A stretch of 64,000 nt of DNA from UBA11222 sp049323435 (GTDB lineage Bacteria > Pseudomonadota > Alphaproteobacteria > UBA11222), in NCBI GenBank assembly GCA_049323435.1, contig JBMOMX010000012.1:124001-188000 (forward strand), read 5' to 3'. Below, piece by piece: positions 53,207 to 62,249 of this stretch. The notes under the pieces were generated by a model. That model worked only from the letters and a program-made list of their open reading frames with translations, was not told the origin of the DNA and ran no database searches. The first letter of the stretch is position 1. Each line of letters opens with the position of its first letter. The translations under genes were made by a program, and so were the position numbers.

Positions 53207-53854
53207 TTAACCGTTCGCAGCGTGAAGCGTTTCTGCATAGGCCGTGTCCAGCGCCCGCAGCATCAGATCGGTTTCCTGGGCGCCAACAAGCAGATATTTA
53301 TTGGCGATCACATAAGAGGGGACGCCCTGAATGCCGATCCGGCGTGCGGTCTCATCTTCTTTCCGGATCAGATCAATATCCGCATCGCGGCTCAGCAAGC
53401 CGCTGATAATTTCGCTATCCATCCCGGCCTGCACTGCGATGTCCAAAAGAATGGCATGATCGCTGATATCCGCCCCGTCGGTAAAATATCGCCTGAAGAT
53501 CGACTCAACCACCTCCGCCTGACAGCCAGCACTATGGGCCCAGCGGATCAGGCGATGGGCGTCAATTGTATTCGGCATGCGCGCGATACGGCTGAAATTG
53601 AAATCAATACCCAGCTCGCGTCCTGCTTCATGCAGGGCATCAAGCACGGCGCTCGGGCCTTTGGGTTCACCGAATTTACGCCGCAGATGCTCGCGGCGGT
53701 CCATGCCCTCTCTGGGCATATCCGGATTAAGCTGAAACACCCGGTAAGCCAGATCTATCTGCATCTCCGGGCGCGCAGCCAGCGCGATTTCCATGCGCTT
53801 CTTGCCCACATAACACCAGGGGCAAACAGGATCGGATATGATATCAAGCTGCAT
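53207..53854 (-). CDS. DsbA family oxidoreductase (FrnE-like)
   Basis: 215 residues, thioredoxin-like fold with CPWC active site at about residues 12-15 (SDPVCPWCYVGKKR) and the cis-Pro region IQGVPSYVIANKYLLVGAQ. No signal peptide, so cytoplasmic, as for FrnE and related 'polyketide synthase' DsbA proteins. The family catalyses thiol-disulfide exchange or isomerisation. Monocistronic, convergent with the porin gene. Confidence 0.9.
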   Translation of the reverse strand: MQLDIISDPVCPWCYVGKKRMEIALAARPEMQIDLAYRVFQLNPDMPREGMDRREHLRRKFGEPKGPSAVLDALHEAGRELGIDFNFSRIARMPNTIDAHRLIRWAHSAGCQAEVVESIFRRYFTDGADISDHAILLDIAVQAGMDSEIISGLLSRDADIDLIRKEDETARRIGIQGVPSYVIANKYLLVGAQETDLMLRALDTAYAETLHAANG

Positions 53855-53927
53855 AACTTCCTCCGGAAAGGCGTATCCAAAGCTCGATGATACACGATAT
53901 AGAGGTGCCGTTAAGCCGAAATTCTGT

Positions 53928-55265
53928 TTATTTGCTATTGGCGATGGCAGTTTTGATCAGTGCTTCGGCTGTCATGCCCGGCGTCAGACCTGCGACGCCT
54001 GTCGATATGCGCGCACGGATCGGGACACTACTATTACCTTCCATGATTTCGGTGTAATTGATGACACTGCCTATTCTGTGGGCCACATGCTCGCCAGGAA
54101 TCAGACGTGTTTCGGGCATCACCAGCGCAAAGCGGCGGCCGCTGAATCGCGCCGAAAGATCTTCTCCGCGCACCAGATTACTGATCACCAACCCCACCTG
54201 GCGGAGGATTTTATCGCCTATGGCGTAGCCTACTTCATGATTTATCTCGGGTAAATTATCAAGATTGAAAACCCCCAGCGTCAGGCTACGGTGCTGGCTA
54301 TGCGCCTCGGCCACCACGCCGCTCAGATGTTCCATTAGAAAACCGTGGCTGTACAAACCGGTCAATGCATCACTAACGGCAACATCATTCGCCTGGCGGT
54401 ACACCTGGATCAATGAATCACGATAGCGCGTCTGGCGCACCAGAACCTTCACCCTTGTACCAAAATCCTCAATATTGATGGGATGCCTGAAGACATCCGC
54501 AGCGCCAGCGGCATAGGGCGCAGACTGATCCGCAGGGGCGGCACTGTCCATCAGGCAGATGATGGGAATATTGAAAAGCCGTGAATTGCGCCGCACATCT
54601 TCGGCAAAAAGATAATAGGCAGCCTCTTGTCCAGGTGGAATATTCAGTAGTATGGCGTCAAATCTGCGGCGCTCCAGATAGGTAATGCCAAGCGCCGGGT
54701 TCTGGGAATGTGTAAGGGAGCCCAGATTGCACAGCGACCGTTCGATGATTTCAAAATTATCACCGGATGGGCCAACCAGCAGAAAATTCGCATCACCCTC
54801 CGCGGCGTTTCCGGATGCGGCAGGCGCTGGCAAGGATAACCCATATTTTAACGCTGTTTGTGTGCGGCGGCGCAACTCCTCCTGCATGGCGCCGAGCCGG
54901 GCCAGCGAGTCAATTCGGCCGAACAATTGCAGATCCTGATAAGGAAAGGGCAGGCAAGCATCGGCCCCGGCGCGCAACCCCTCCGCGCGCGCCGCATCAC
55001 TATCCGATTGGGTGATGAGGATTACCGGCACCGAGGCCGTATCATTGCGGCCTTTTATCGCCCGCGCAAGATTCAGTGTCGCGCCCGCATTATCGCTGGC
55101 GGACAGAATTACCACATCCGGCCTGCTGGAAATCACCTGATCCAGCGCATCCATATTGCCATTTACATCAATATTTTCATAACCCCGCGCCGCCAATTTT
55201 TTGTTGAGGGATCCCGATTCTGCAGGATCATTGTCAATTACAAGAATGCGCGCACTGCTGCTCAT
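53928..55265 (-). CDS. PopA-like degenerate PleD paralogue (REC-REC-GGDEF)
   Basis: 445 residues with PleD layout: receiver 1 (about 1-120), receiver 2 (about 155-285), GGDEF domain (about 300-445). All catalytic features are altered. Receiver 1 has Ser where PleD has its phosphoacceptor Asp (VVILSASDN) and LPFP in place of the conserved KP motif; receiver 2 has Asn at that site (AILLNIP); the GGDEF motif reads SGRRF. The product-binding I-site RxxD is kept as RGED, exactly five residues before SGRRF. That pattern fits PopA of Caulobacter, a c-di-GMP receptor, not a synthase. ATG 55265 follows AGGAG. Confidence 0.85.
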   Translation of the reverse strand: MSSSARILVIDNDPAESGSLNKKLAARGYENIDVNGNMDALDQVISSRPDVVILSASDNAGATLNLARAIKGRNDTASVPVILITQSDSDAARAEGLRAGADACLPFPYQDLQLFGRIDSLARLGAMQEELRRRTQTALKYGLSLPAPAASGNAAEGDANFLLVGPSGDNFEIIERSLCNLGSLTHSQNPALGITYLERRRFDAILLNIPPGQEAAYYLFAEDVRRNSRLFNIPIICLMDSAAPADQSAPYAAGAADVFRHPINIEDFGTRVKVLVRQTRYRDSLIQVYRQANDVAVSDALTGLYSHGFLMEHLSGVVAEAHSQHRSLTLGVFNLDNLPEINHEVGYAIGDKILRQVGLVISNLVRGEDLSARFSGRRFALVMPETRLIPGEHVAHRIGSVINYTEIMEGNSSVPIRARISTGVAGLTPGMTAEALIKTAIANSK

Positions 55266-55396
55266 CGGCTGGTCTCCTGGCTGGTTACAGGGCATCCTAA
55301 GGCCAGTCTAGTTAATGCTTTCTTTGCGTTTCCTGTTGCCGGTACGAATTATCGGCGCTAACCCTGTTTTTCGATCAACACAGGAGAAAATTATTC

Positions 55397-56185
55397 ATGT
55401 CCGGCATTACCACCGATCTGAGCGGTAAAACTATTCTGATCACAGGAACAACCAGCGGACTGGGGCGGCATTTCGCCCTGACCCTTGCCCGTGCGGGGGC
55501 CCGTGTTGCCGTAACCGGCCGGCGGGTGGAGCGGTTGCAGGATTTATGTGCGGAAATCACGGCTATGGGCGGGCAGGCGCTGCCGCTGGCGCTGGATGTA
55601 CAAGATGTTGCCAGCATCAGAAACGCTATAGAGACCTGTGAGAACGCATTGGGGCCGCTGGATATTCTAATCAATAATGCCGGGGTTAACGGGGCTGGAC
55701 GCGCGATAGATATTACCCCTGAAGCCTATGATGAATTGTTTGACACGAATTTACGCGGCGCCTTTTTCATGGCGGCTGAAGCCGCCAAACGAATGATGGC
55801 GCGTTACAAGAAAGACCCGCAAGTAACTGGACGTATTATAAATATCGCGTCTGCTGCCGCCCATGTGCTGCTGCCGGGCCTGTCACTTTATAATATGTCC
55901 AAGGCCGGCATGGCGATGATGACCAAGGCGCTGGCGCGCGAATGGGCCCGCCAGGGGGTCAGCGTCAATGCGATCAATCCGGGCTATATCGAAACCGAGT
56001 TGAACAGTGAATGGTTTCACAGCGACAAGGGCAGGGCGCAGATCGCCACCTTTCTGCGCCGGCGGCTCAATCAGGCCAGCGATCTGGATGGCGCGCTCCT
56101 GCTGCTCTGCTCGGACAGTGCCGCGATCATGACGGGCACCATTATCGACGTGGATGATGGGCAAAGCCTGTTGGCGCTGGGTTAA
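55397..56185 (+). CDS. Short-chain dehydrogenase/reductase
   Basis: 262 residues, classical SDR. Cofactor motif TGTTSGLGRHFA (about 16-27), NNAGVNGAG, catalytic Ser-Tyr-Lys with YNMSKAGM, and NPGYIETELNSEW. Arg residues after the glycine motif (GRRVERL) suggest NADP(H) preference. AGGAGAAAA precedes the ATG. It may be co-transcribed with the CoA-transferase 66 nt downstream, which suggests acyl-CoA or hydroxyacyl metabolism; substrate unknown. Confidence 0.92.
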   Translation: MSGITTDLSGKTILITGTTSGLGRHFALTLARAGARVAVTGRRVERLQDLCAEITAMGGQALPLALDVQDVASIRNAIETCENALGPLDILINNAGVNGAGRAIDITPEAYDELFDTNLRGAFFMAAEAAKRMMARYKKDPQVTGRIINIASAAAHVLLPGLSLYNMSKAGMAMMTKALAREWARQGVSVNAINPGYIETELNSEWFHSDKGRAQIATFLRRRLNQASDLDGALLLLCSDSAAIMTGTIIDVDDGQSLLALG

Positions 56186-56251
56186 TAGTTTCATTTGCCC
56201 TGAAGCTGCACTAGAATCCATACTATCAATAATCAAAGGGGAGCTAGCACT

Positions 56252-57385
56252 ATGTCCGGGCCATTGTCAGGGGTGAAAGTAATTGAATTTCAAGGAATTG
56301 GACCGGGGCCGTTCTGCGGTATGCTGCTCTCGGACATGGGGGCCGATGTTATTCGCATAGACCGCAAGGCCCGCAATGGCGGGGGCAGCAAATTCGAAAT
56401 TGGCGGACGCGGGCGCCGCTCGGTATCGCTGGATCTGAAAAAACCCGAAGCCATCGAGACCTGCCTGAAACTGATCGAAAAGGCCGATATCGTGTTTGAA
56501 GGTTTCCGTCCCGGGGTGATGGAACGTCTTGGCCTTGGCCCGGATGTGTGCCTGAAGCGCAACAAGCGCATCGTTTATGGCCGCATGACCGGCTGGGGGC
56601 AGGAAGGCCCATATTCCCAGATGGCGGGCCATGACATTAATTACATCGCTATTACCGGCGCCCTGCGTTCCTGTGCGCGTCCGGGGGAAAAACCCATGCA
56701 TCCGCTCAATCTTGTCGGTGATTTTGGCGGGGGGGCGCTGTATCTGGCCGTTGGGCTGCTGGCAGCGCTGCATGAGGCGAAACAGTCGGGCCAGGGGCAG
56801 GTGGTGGATTGCGCGATGAGCGACGGGTCAGCCTCGCTGATGTCCATGTTCTTCGGCATGAGTGCCGGCGGGCTGTGGAGTGATGAAATCGGCACCAATC
56901 TGCTGGATGGCGGTGCGCCCTTTTATGACAGCTATGAATGCAGTGATGGCAATTATGTCTCGATCGGCTCCATCGAGCCGCAATTTTATGCGGAATTACT
57001 TGAGAAACTTGGTCTAACCAATGATCCTGATTTTAAAAAACAGATGGACAGGACCAAATGGGGGGTCATGAAGCAAAAGCTGATCGCGCTTTTCAAGACC
57101 AAAAGCCGTGAGCAGTGGAACGCCATCATGGAAAATACCGATATTTGCTTTGGGCCGGTTTTGAGCCTGAAAGAAGCATTGAAACATCCTCACAATGTTG
57201 CCCGGCAGACCTTTGTTGAAATGGATGGTGTTCCCCAGCCGGCCCCCGCGCCGCGTTTCAGCCGCACCCTGTCGAAAATCCAGGGCCCACCCCCGGTTAC
57301 CGGCCAGCATACCGAAGCCGCGCTGCGCGACTGGGGTTTTTCAGCGGATCAGGTGGAATCCCTGCGCAAGTCTGAGGCGATCTGA
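56252..57385 (+). CDS. CaiB/BaiF CoA-transferase family protein
   Basis: 377 residues, family III CoA-transferase/alpha-methylacyl-CoA racemase. Motifs: GVKVIEFQGIGPGPFCGMLLSDMGADVI split over the N-terminus, FEGFRPGVMERLGLGP, and VVDCAMSDGSASLMS with the conserved catalytic Asp. The length and the RPGVMERLG segment fit the AMACR branch. Upstream SDR and downstream phosphatase (2 nt gap) suggest one transcript. Confidence 0.93.
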   Translation: MSGPLSGVKVIEFQGIGPGPFCGMLLSDMGADVIRIDRKARNGGGSKFEIGGRGRRSVSLDLKKPEAIETCLKLIEKADIVFEGFRPGVMERLGLGPDVCLKRNKRIVYGRMTGWGQEGPYSQMAGHDINYIAITGALRSCARPGEKPMHPLNLVGDFGGGALYLAVGLLAALHEAKQSGQGQVVDCAMSDGSASLMSMFFGMSAGGLWSDEIGTNLLDGGAPFYDSYECSDGNYVSIGSIEPQFYAELLEKLGLTNDPDFKKQMDRTKWGVMKQKLIALFKTKSREQWNAIMENTDICFGPVLSLKEALKHPHNVARQTFVEMDGVPQPAPAPRFSRTLSKIQGPPPVTGQHTEAALRDWGFSADQVESLRKSEAI

Positions 57386-57387
57386 CA

Positions 57388-58140
57388 GTGCAGGTACTTC
57401 CGGGCACAACGGGAAGACGGCGTATCTATTTGATGCGTCATGGACATGTGGACTATTTTTCACCCGAGGTGATCGCTTCGGGTGATTTCGAAGGCGTCCC
57501 GCTGACCCCGCTGGGCCGCGAGCAGGCATCGGCTTCAGGCCGCGCGCTGGCCCATATACCGTTCAGCCGGGTAATCTGTTCGGGCCTGAACCGCACGCGG
57601 GAAACGGCTGAAATTACTATTTCAAATAATGTGATAGATCCAAAAATTAGAATTGAGGTTGAACCCGGACTGGTGGAATTGAAGGGCAGCACAAACGGCC
57701 CGCCAATGACCCGGGAAAAGCTGGGCGCGGCATTGGCGTTTCAATTTGACGCCGCTGCCGAACCCGGCGCGCGCTTCGGATTGGGCACAAATGGCGAAAT
57801 ATTTGCCGATGCCCTGGCCCGCAGCAGCGCCGTTATAATGGATCTGCTTCAGCAACGTGACTGGGCCACGGCGCTGGTCGTGGCGCATGAGGGAATCAAC
57901 CGTCTGCTTCTCGGCTGGATGACCGGGGCAGGGTTGAACGGCGTGCAGGCATTCGAACAGGACACGGCCTGTATCAATATTCTGGACTTTGATATGGTGC
58001 CGCGCGCTGACGGAAATGGCGTCGAAATCACCCGTAAAGTCATCAAGGCGCTTAATTTAACCCCCTATAACTGGTCTAAACTTGGCATGAATATGACCAG
58101 TCTGGAACGCATCATGGCCCCGATTGATGCACACCATTGA
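57388..58140 (+). CDS. Histidine phosphatase family protein
   Basis: 250 residues with the RHG motif LMRHGHVDYF (about 13-22), SGLNRTRETAEI and the second catalytic His in VVAHEGINRLLL. Phosphoglycerate-mutase-like phosphatases act on varied small phosphates. Start is GTG at 57388, two bases after the CoA-transferase stop, so translation is probably coupled. Substrate unknown. Confidence 0.9.
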   Translation: MQVLPGTTGRRRIYLMRHGHVDYFSPEVIASGDFEGVPLTPLGREQASASGRALAHIPFSRVICSGLNRTRETAEITISNNVIDPKIRIEVEPGLVELKGSTNGPPMTREKLGAALAFQFDAAAEPGARFGLGTNGEIFADALARSSAVIMDLLQQRDWATALVVAHEGINRLLLGWMTGAGLNGVQAFEQDTACINILDFDMVPRADGNGVEITRKVIKALNLTPYNWSKLGMNMTSLERIMAPIDAHH

Positions 58141-58220
58141 TTGATTTTTGGAAGTTTCATGATTTAGCTAATTTAATCAGATGAATATTTTCGATTGCTG
58201 CACTGATCATTTAACAAAAC

Positions 58221-58236
58221 TGTGACGGCGGTCACT
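58221..58236 (+). promoter_or_regulatory. CRP/FNR-type operator
   Basis: TGTGA-CGGCGG-TCACT matches TGTGA-N6-TCACA at nine of ten half-site bases. It lies 79 nt before the small gene at 58315 and may belong to a CRP-family regulator. Confidence 0.45.
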
Positions 58237-58314
58237 TAGCTCTGTAACGCGCCACCCGATATATCATAGGCGGGGAAAGCCCCGGTAAGGGAATATGTTC
58301 ACGGGCAGGGCGCG

Positions 58315-58569
58315 ATGGAGACCGACATTGAAAAGCTCAATATGGAGTTGATCCAGGCGCAGATCCTGCTGCAGGCCAGCCATGATCTGTTTGAAGATAT
58401 TCTGGTGCAGGTCACCCGGCGTAAATTATCCGGCAGGCCTGATGATAGCGATAAGCTGCGCGAAGAGATCGGTCAGCGGGTTGCGAAATTCGGCCAGCGC
58501 GACGAAGAAATAAGGCGCATGCTGTCACGTCTCGAAAAGCTGGGCAAACCGGCAAGCAGAGTCGCTTAG
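58315..58569 (+). CDS. Small coiled-coil hypothetical protein
   Basis: 84 residues, charged and predicted almost fully helical (DIEKLNMELIQAQILLQ, RDEEIRRMLSRLEKLGK). No recognised family, signal or membrane helix. The ATG at 58315 has a weak GGGCAGGG upstream and a CRP-like dyad further up. It lies on the edge of the AT-rich scar. Codon use looks like neighbouring genes. Confidence 0.55.
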   Translation: METDIEKLNMELIQAQILLQASHDLFEDILVQVTRRKLSGRPDDSDKLREEIGQRVAKFGQRDEEIRRMLSRLEKLGKPASRVA

Positions 58570-58606
58570 CGAAATTGCTCCGGTCTTTTTCAGGCAAGCC
58601 GGAATC

Positions 58607-58828
58607 TCAAGCCCTTATGTCTTCGTGCGGCTTGGACTGCCTGAATTCCGTCCTCGCAAAAGCTCCGCCGGTCAGGCAATTCAGCGCCAGACAGCCAATG
58701 ACTATAAGCAAACCCCATACGGTTCCAACTGAACAGCCGTCAGAACCCTGATGGCTGAACTGAATTGAATGCCCCTGGACGCGGCGGCACGACTTTATGA
58801 GCGTCAGCCAATCATATAAAAATCTCAT
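58607..58828 (-). CDS. Doubtful small membrane protein
   Basis: 73 codons with one possible membrane helix (VGTVWGLLIVIGCLALNCLTGGA). The start lies in the AT-rich region with no ribosome-binding site and no family is recognised. It may be a remnant of sequence brought in with the displaced exoprotein tail. Confidence 0.2.
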   Translation of the reverse strand: MRFLYDWLTLIKSCRRVQGHSIQFSHQGSDGCSVGTVWGLLIVIGCLALNCLTGGAFARTEFRQSKPHEDIRA

Positions 58829-58893
58829 AATATATATTATGGTAAATTATAAAATATATATTTATTAATTAGCTTTAGTAATAGTTTTTAAAA
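58805..58893. other. AT-rich scar
   Basis: About 90 bp, nearly all A and T, in a GC-rich neighbourhood (runs such as AATATATATTAT and AAAATATATATTTATTAATTA). It directly abuts the displaced exoprotein tail and probably marks a rearrangement or insertion junction. Confidence 0.55.
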
Positions 58894-58894
58894 A

Positions 58895-59020
58895 GCGGAG
58901 CTGATCGATGACAGCGTGACCAATAACAGCTTCATCCAGGTCATCCAGCCCGAAGATATCGGCGAAACCACCGACCCGGACGACGCGCCCGTGCAAAGCG
59001 CAGACTGTGTCTGTAACTGA
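58895..59020 (+). pseudogene. Displaced 3' fragment of the haemagglutinin-like gene
   Basis: Encodes the last 41 residues of the exoprotein (AELIDDSVTNN ... DDAPVQSADCVCN, then TGA). 37 of 41 residues are identical to the end of the 9768-15926 gene, and by hand 118 of 126 bases. Identity continues 7 bases past the stop and then ends. No start codon, promoter or upstream coding sequence is attached. It is a remnant of a second copy or a recombination product. Confidence 0.85.
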
Positions 59021-59051
59021 TCGCGCGGAATGTGTTTGCGCTATTGGCCGG

Positions 59052-59852
59052 TCAGAGCGCCTGCATCGCGGCAACGGCGCGTTTGGCCATGACGTTTACC
59101 AGGGCGGCGCGGTATCCGCCGCTTGCATGCATGTCCTGTAACATTTCCCCGGCGGGGACCGTGCAGCCATCCAGCGCCGCAGCCGAAAAATTTTTGGCGA
59201 GCGCCGTCTCCATGGCGGTTGCCCGGAAAACACCCGGCCCTGCCCCGGTCACTGCGACGCGCACGCCTGTAGAAGTTTTTGCGGCAAATACGCCCACCAT
59301 GGCGTAGCGCGAAGCCGGATTGGGGAATTTCTGATAGGCCGCCTGCGCCGGAATGGGAAACACAATCCTGGTGATGATTTCATTTTCCTTCAACGCGGTT
59401 TCAAACATGCCGCGGAAATAATCATCCGCGGGGATTTCGCGGCTGTTGGTGACAATGCTTGCCCCAAGCCCCAGACAGGCCGCCGGATAATCCGCTGACG
59501 GATCATTATTGGCAATAGACCCGCCGATAGTGCCGCGATGGCGCACCAGCGGATCGCCAATGCGGCCTGCCAGATAGGCAAGCGCCGGAATGGCCTTCGT
59601 CACTTCTTTTGAAACAGCGACTTCATGGTGGCGCGTCATGGCGCCAATGGTGACGTTTTTTGCGTCAACACTGATTCCGGTAATGCCCGCAACATCCTGC
59701 AAATCAATCAAGTCCGACGGCGCGGCCAGGCGCTGCTTCATCGTGGCCAGCAATGTCATGCCGCCCGCCAGAATTTTCGGGCTGTCAAGCCGCGCCAGCA
59801 GGGCGGTAACTTCGTCCAGAGTTTTGGGCCGGTGATATTCGAATTGATACAT
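59052..59852 (-). CDS. coxM: Xanthine dehydrogenase family FAD subunit (CoxM)
   Basis: 266 residues, FAD-binding medium subunit of a molybdenum hydroxylase. Motifs: FEYHRPKTLDEVTALLARL, KILAGGMTLLATMKQRL, VRHRGTIGGSIANNDPSADYPA (FAD-binding), and a C-terminal CO-dehydrogenase-flavoprotein domain. Last gene of the coxG-S-L-M cluster, 9 nt after coxL. Confidence 0.93.
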   Translation of the reverse strand: MYQFEYHRPKTLDEVTALLARLDSPKILAGGMTLLATMKQRLAAPSDLIDLQDVAGITGISVDAKNVTIGAMTRHHEVAVSKEVTKAIPALAYLAGRIGDPLVRHRGTIGGSIANNDPSADYPAACLGLGASIVTNSREIPADDYFRGMFETALKENEIITRIVFPIPAQAAYQKFPNPASRYAMVGVFAAKTSTGVRVAVTGAGPGVFRATAMETALAKNFSAAALDGCTVPAGEMLQDMHASGGYRAALVNVMAKRAVAAMQAL

Positions 59853-59861
59853 GGCTTTCTC

Positions 59862-62228
59862 CTATAACCCGTTCGCGGCGCGCCAGGCGCGTTCCGGCGT
59901 CACCGGCATGGCAATTTCGCGTATGCCAAGGGCATCGGTAATGGCGTTGATAATGGCGGCAGGCGAACCGATGGCGCCCGCCTCGCCGCACCCCTTGATG
60001 CCAAGCGGATTGGACGGCGCGGGCGTTACGGTCATGCCCACATCGAAACTGGGCAGATCATCGGCGCGCGGCATGCAGTAATCCATGAATGATCCGCTCA
60101 GCAATTGCCCGGTGTCGGGATCATAGACCGCATTTTCCAGCAGCGCCTGGCCAATGCCCTGCGCCACGCCGCCATGCACCTGCCCTTCAACAATCATCGG
60201 ATTGATGATGTTGCCGAAATCATCGACAGCGATGAATTTTACCACCTTCACAGTGCCAGTTGCCGGATCAATTTCAACTTCCGCAATGTGGCATCCTGCC
60301 GGAAAAGTAAAATTGGTTGGATCGTAGAACGATGTTTCCTTCAGGCCGGGTTCAATTTCGCTGGTTGGAAATTTATGGCCTGTATAGGCTTGCAGGGCCA
60401 GTTCGGCAAAAGCCAATCCGCGATCCGTACCGGCAACGCTAAAGCGGCCATCTTCAAAGATAATATCACCTTCACCCGCTTCCAGCACATGGGCGGCAAT
60501 CTTGCGCGCCTTGGCGATCACCTTGTCGAGCGCCACCTGAATGGCCGACATGCCGACCGCGCCTGAACGCGATCCGTAGGTGCCCATGCCGAATTGCACC
60601 TTATCGGTGTCGCCATGCACAATCTCGACATTTTCCATGGGGATACCGAGCCGGTCCGACACAAGCTGCGCGAAGGTGGTTTCGTGCCCCTGCCCGTGGC
60701 TGTGCGCGCCGGTCAACACTTCGACGCTGCCGGTCGGGTTAACCCGCACTTCTGCGGATTCCCACAGGCCAACGCCAGCACCCAGCGTACCAATCGCCGC
60801 CGAAGGAGCAATGCCGCAGGCCTCGATATAGGTGGAAAAGCCGATGCCGCGCCTCTGGCCCCGCGCCGCCGCCTCAGCCTTGCGCGCCGGAAAATTCGCG
60901 TAATCGATCAGCTGGCAGGCGGCATTCAGCGAAGCCTCGAAATCTCCGGTGTCATAAGCCATGATCACCGGGGTCTGATGCGGGAATTTCCGGATGAAAT
61001 TCCTGCGGCGGAATTCCGCCGGATCCATGCCCATTTCCCGCGCCGCCGTTTCGGCCAGCCGTTCAATGACATAGGTCGCCTCCGGCCGCCCGGCGCCGCG
61101 ATAGGCGTCCACCGGTGCGGTATGGGTCAACACCCCATCCACTTCGCAATAGATCGCCGGCAGATCATACTGCCCGGACAAAAGCGTGGCATAAAGATAA
61201 GTCGGTACCGACGCCGAAAAAAGCTGTAGATGCGCGCCCAGATTGGCAATGGTTTTCACCCGCAACCCCAGCATTTTGCCAGTGGCGTCAAGCGCCAGTT
61301 CCGCATGAGTCTGATGATCGCGGCCATGCGCGTCGGAAACAAAACTTTCCGAGCGGTCTGCCACCCATTTCACCGGACGGCCTACCTTTTTGGAGGCCCA
61401 GACACAGACGGTTTCCTCAGCATAGATAAAAATCTTGGAACCAAACCCGCCGCCGACATCGGGTGCAATCACCCGCAATTTGTTTTCCGGCGCAACGCCG
61501 ATAAAGGCCGACAGCACCAGGCGCGCCACATGCGGATTCTGGCTTGTGGTGTAGAGCGTATAAATCCCGCTGCCTTTGTCATATTCGCCAATGGCTGCGC
61601 GCGGCTCCATGGCATTCGGGATCAGGCGGTTATTAGCGATATCCAGGCTGACAATTTTTGCAGCGTTTTTAAAGGCCGCTTCGGTTGCCGCTTTGTCGCC
61701 CAGTTCCCATTCGAAACTGGTATTGCGCGGCGCTTCGGCATGCACCTGAGGCGCATCAGGTGCCTGCGCATCCGCAACCGAGGTCACCGAGGCCAGTTCG
61801 CCATAAGTGACATTGATCTGTTCCGCCGCATCCCTGGCCTGTGCCGCGGTTTGGGCGATGACCACAGCGACCTGATGGCCGACATAGCGCACATGGCTGA
61901 GCGCCAGCACCGGATGCGCCCCGGTTTTCATCGGGCTGCCATCCTTGGAATGCACCAGCCAGCCGCAGATCAAACCGCCCAGCCCGTCGGCGGCAACATC
62001 CTTGCCGGTAAGTATGCAAAGAACGCCCGGCATGGCCAGCGCACTGGCATAATCAATTTCATCTATTGTTGCATGGGCATGCGGAGAGCGGACAAAACAG
62101 GCATAGGCCTGGCCCTGGCGGTTGATATCATCCGTGTAGTGACCATTGCCCGTAATAAAACGGAAATCTTCCTTGCGCGGCACGGCGGCGCCAATCCCGG
62201 TAGCTTTTTTGGCATTGATAGCGTTCAT
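59862..62228 (-). CDS. coxL: Molybdopterin subunit, form II CoxL-like
   Basis: 788 residues, molybdenum cofactor-binding large subunit. Motifs: AAVPRKEDFRFITGNGHYTDDI at the N-terminus, DVGGGFGSKIF, the active-site region DAYRGAGRPEATYVIERL, GSRSGAVGMSAIQVA and IKGCGEAGAIGSP. The active-site loop AYRGAGR is the form II sequence; form I CO dehydrogenases have AYRCSFR. So the cluster probably oxidises another substrate, and true CO oxidation should not be assumed. Confidence 0.93.
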   Translation of the reverse strand: MNAINAKKATGIGAAVPRKEDFRFITGNGHYTDDINRQGQAYACFVRSPHAHATIDEIDYASALAMPGVLCILTGKDVAADGLGGLICGWLVHSKDGSPMKTGAHPVLALSHVRYVGHQVAVVIAQTAAQARDAAEQINVTYGELASVTSVADAQAPDAPQVHAEAPRNTSFEWELGDKAATEAAFKNAAKIVSLDIANNRLIPNAMEPRAAIGEYDKGSGIYTLYTTSQNPHVARLVLSAFIGVAPENKLRVIAPDVGGGFGSKIFIYAEETVCVWASKKVGRPVKWVADRSESFVSDAHGRDHQTHAELALDATGKMLGLRVKTIANLGAHLQLFSASVPTYLYATLLSGQYDLPAIYCEVDGVLTHTAPVDAYRGAGRPEATYVIERLAETAAREMGMDPAEFRRRNFIRKFPHQTPVIMAYDTGDFEASLNAACQLIDYANFPARKAEAAARGQRRGIGFSTYIEACGIAPSAAIGTLGAGVGLWESAEVRVNPTGSVEVLTGAHSHGQGHETTFAQLVSDRLGIPMENVEIVHGDTDKVQFGMGTYGSRSGAVGMSAIQVALDKVIAKARKIAAHVLEAGEGDIIFEDGRFSVAGTDRGLAFAELALQAYTGHKFPTSEIEPGLKETSFYDPTNFTFPAGCHIAEVEIDPATGTVKVVKFIAVDDFGNIINPMIVEGQVHGGVAQGIGQALLENAVYDPDTGQLLSGSFMDYCMPRADDLPSFDVGMTVTPAPSNPLGIKGCGEAGAIGSPAAIINAITDALGIREIAMPVTPERAWRAANGL

Positions 62229-62249
62229 GACGCATGCTCCTCAAGCGGA

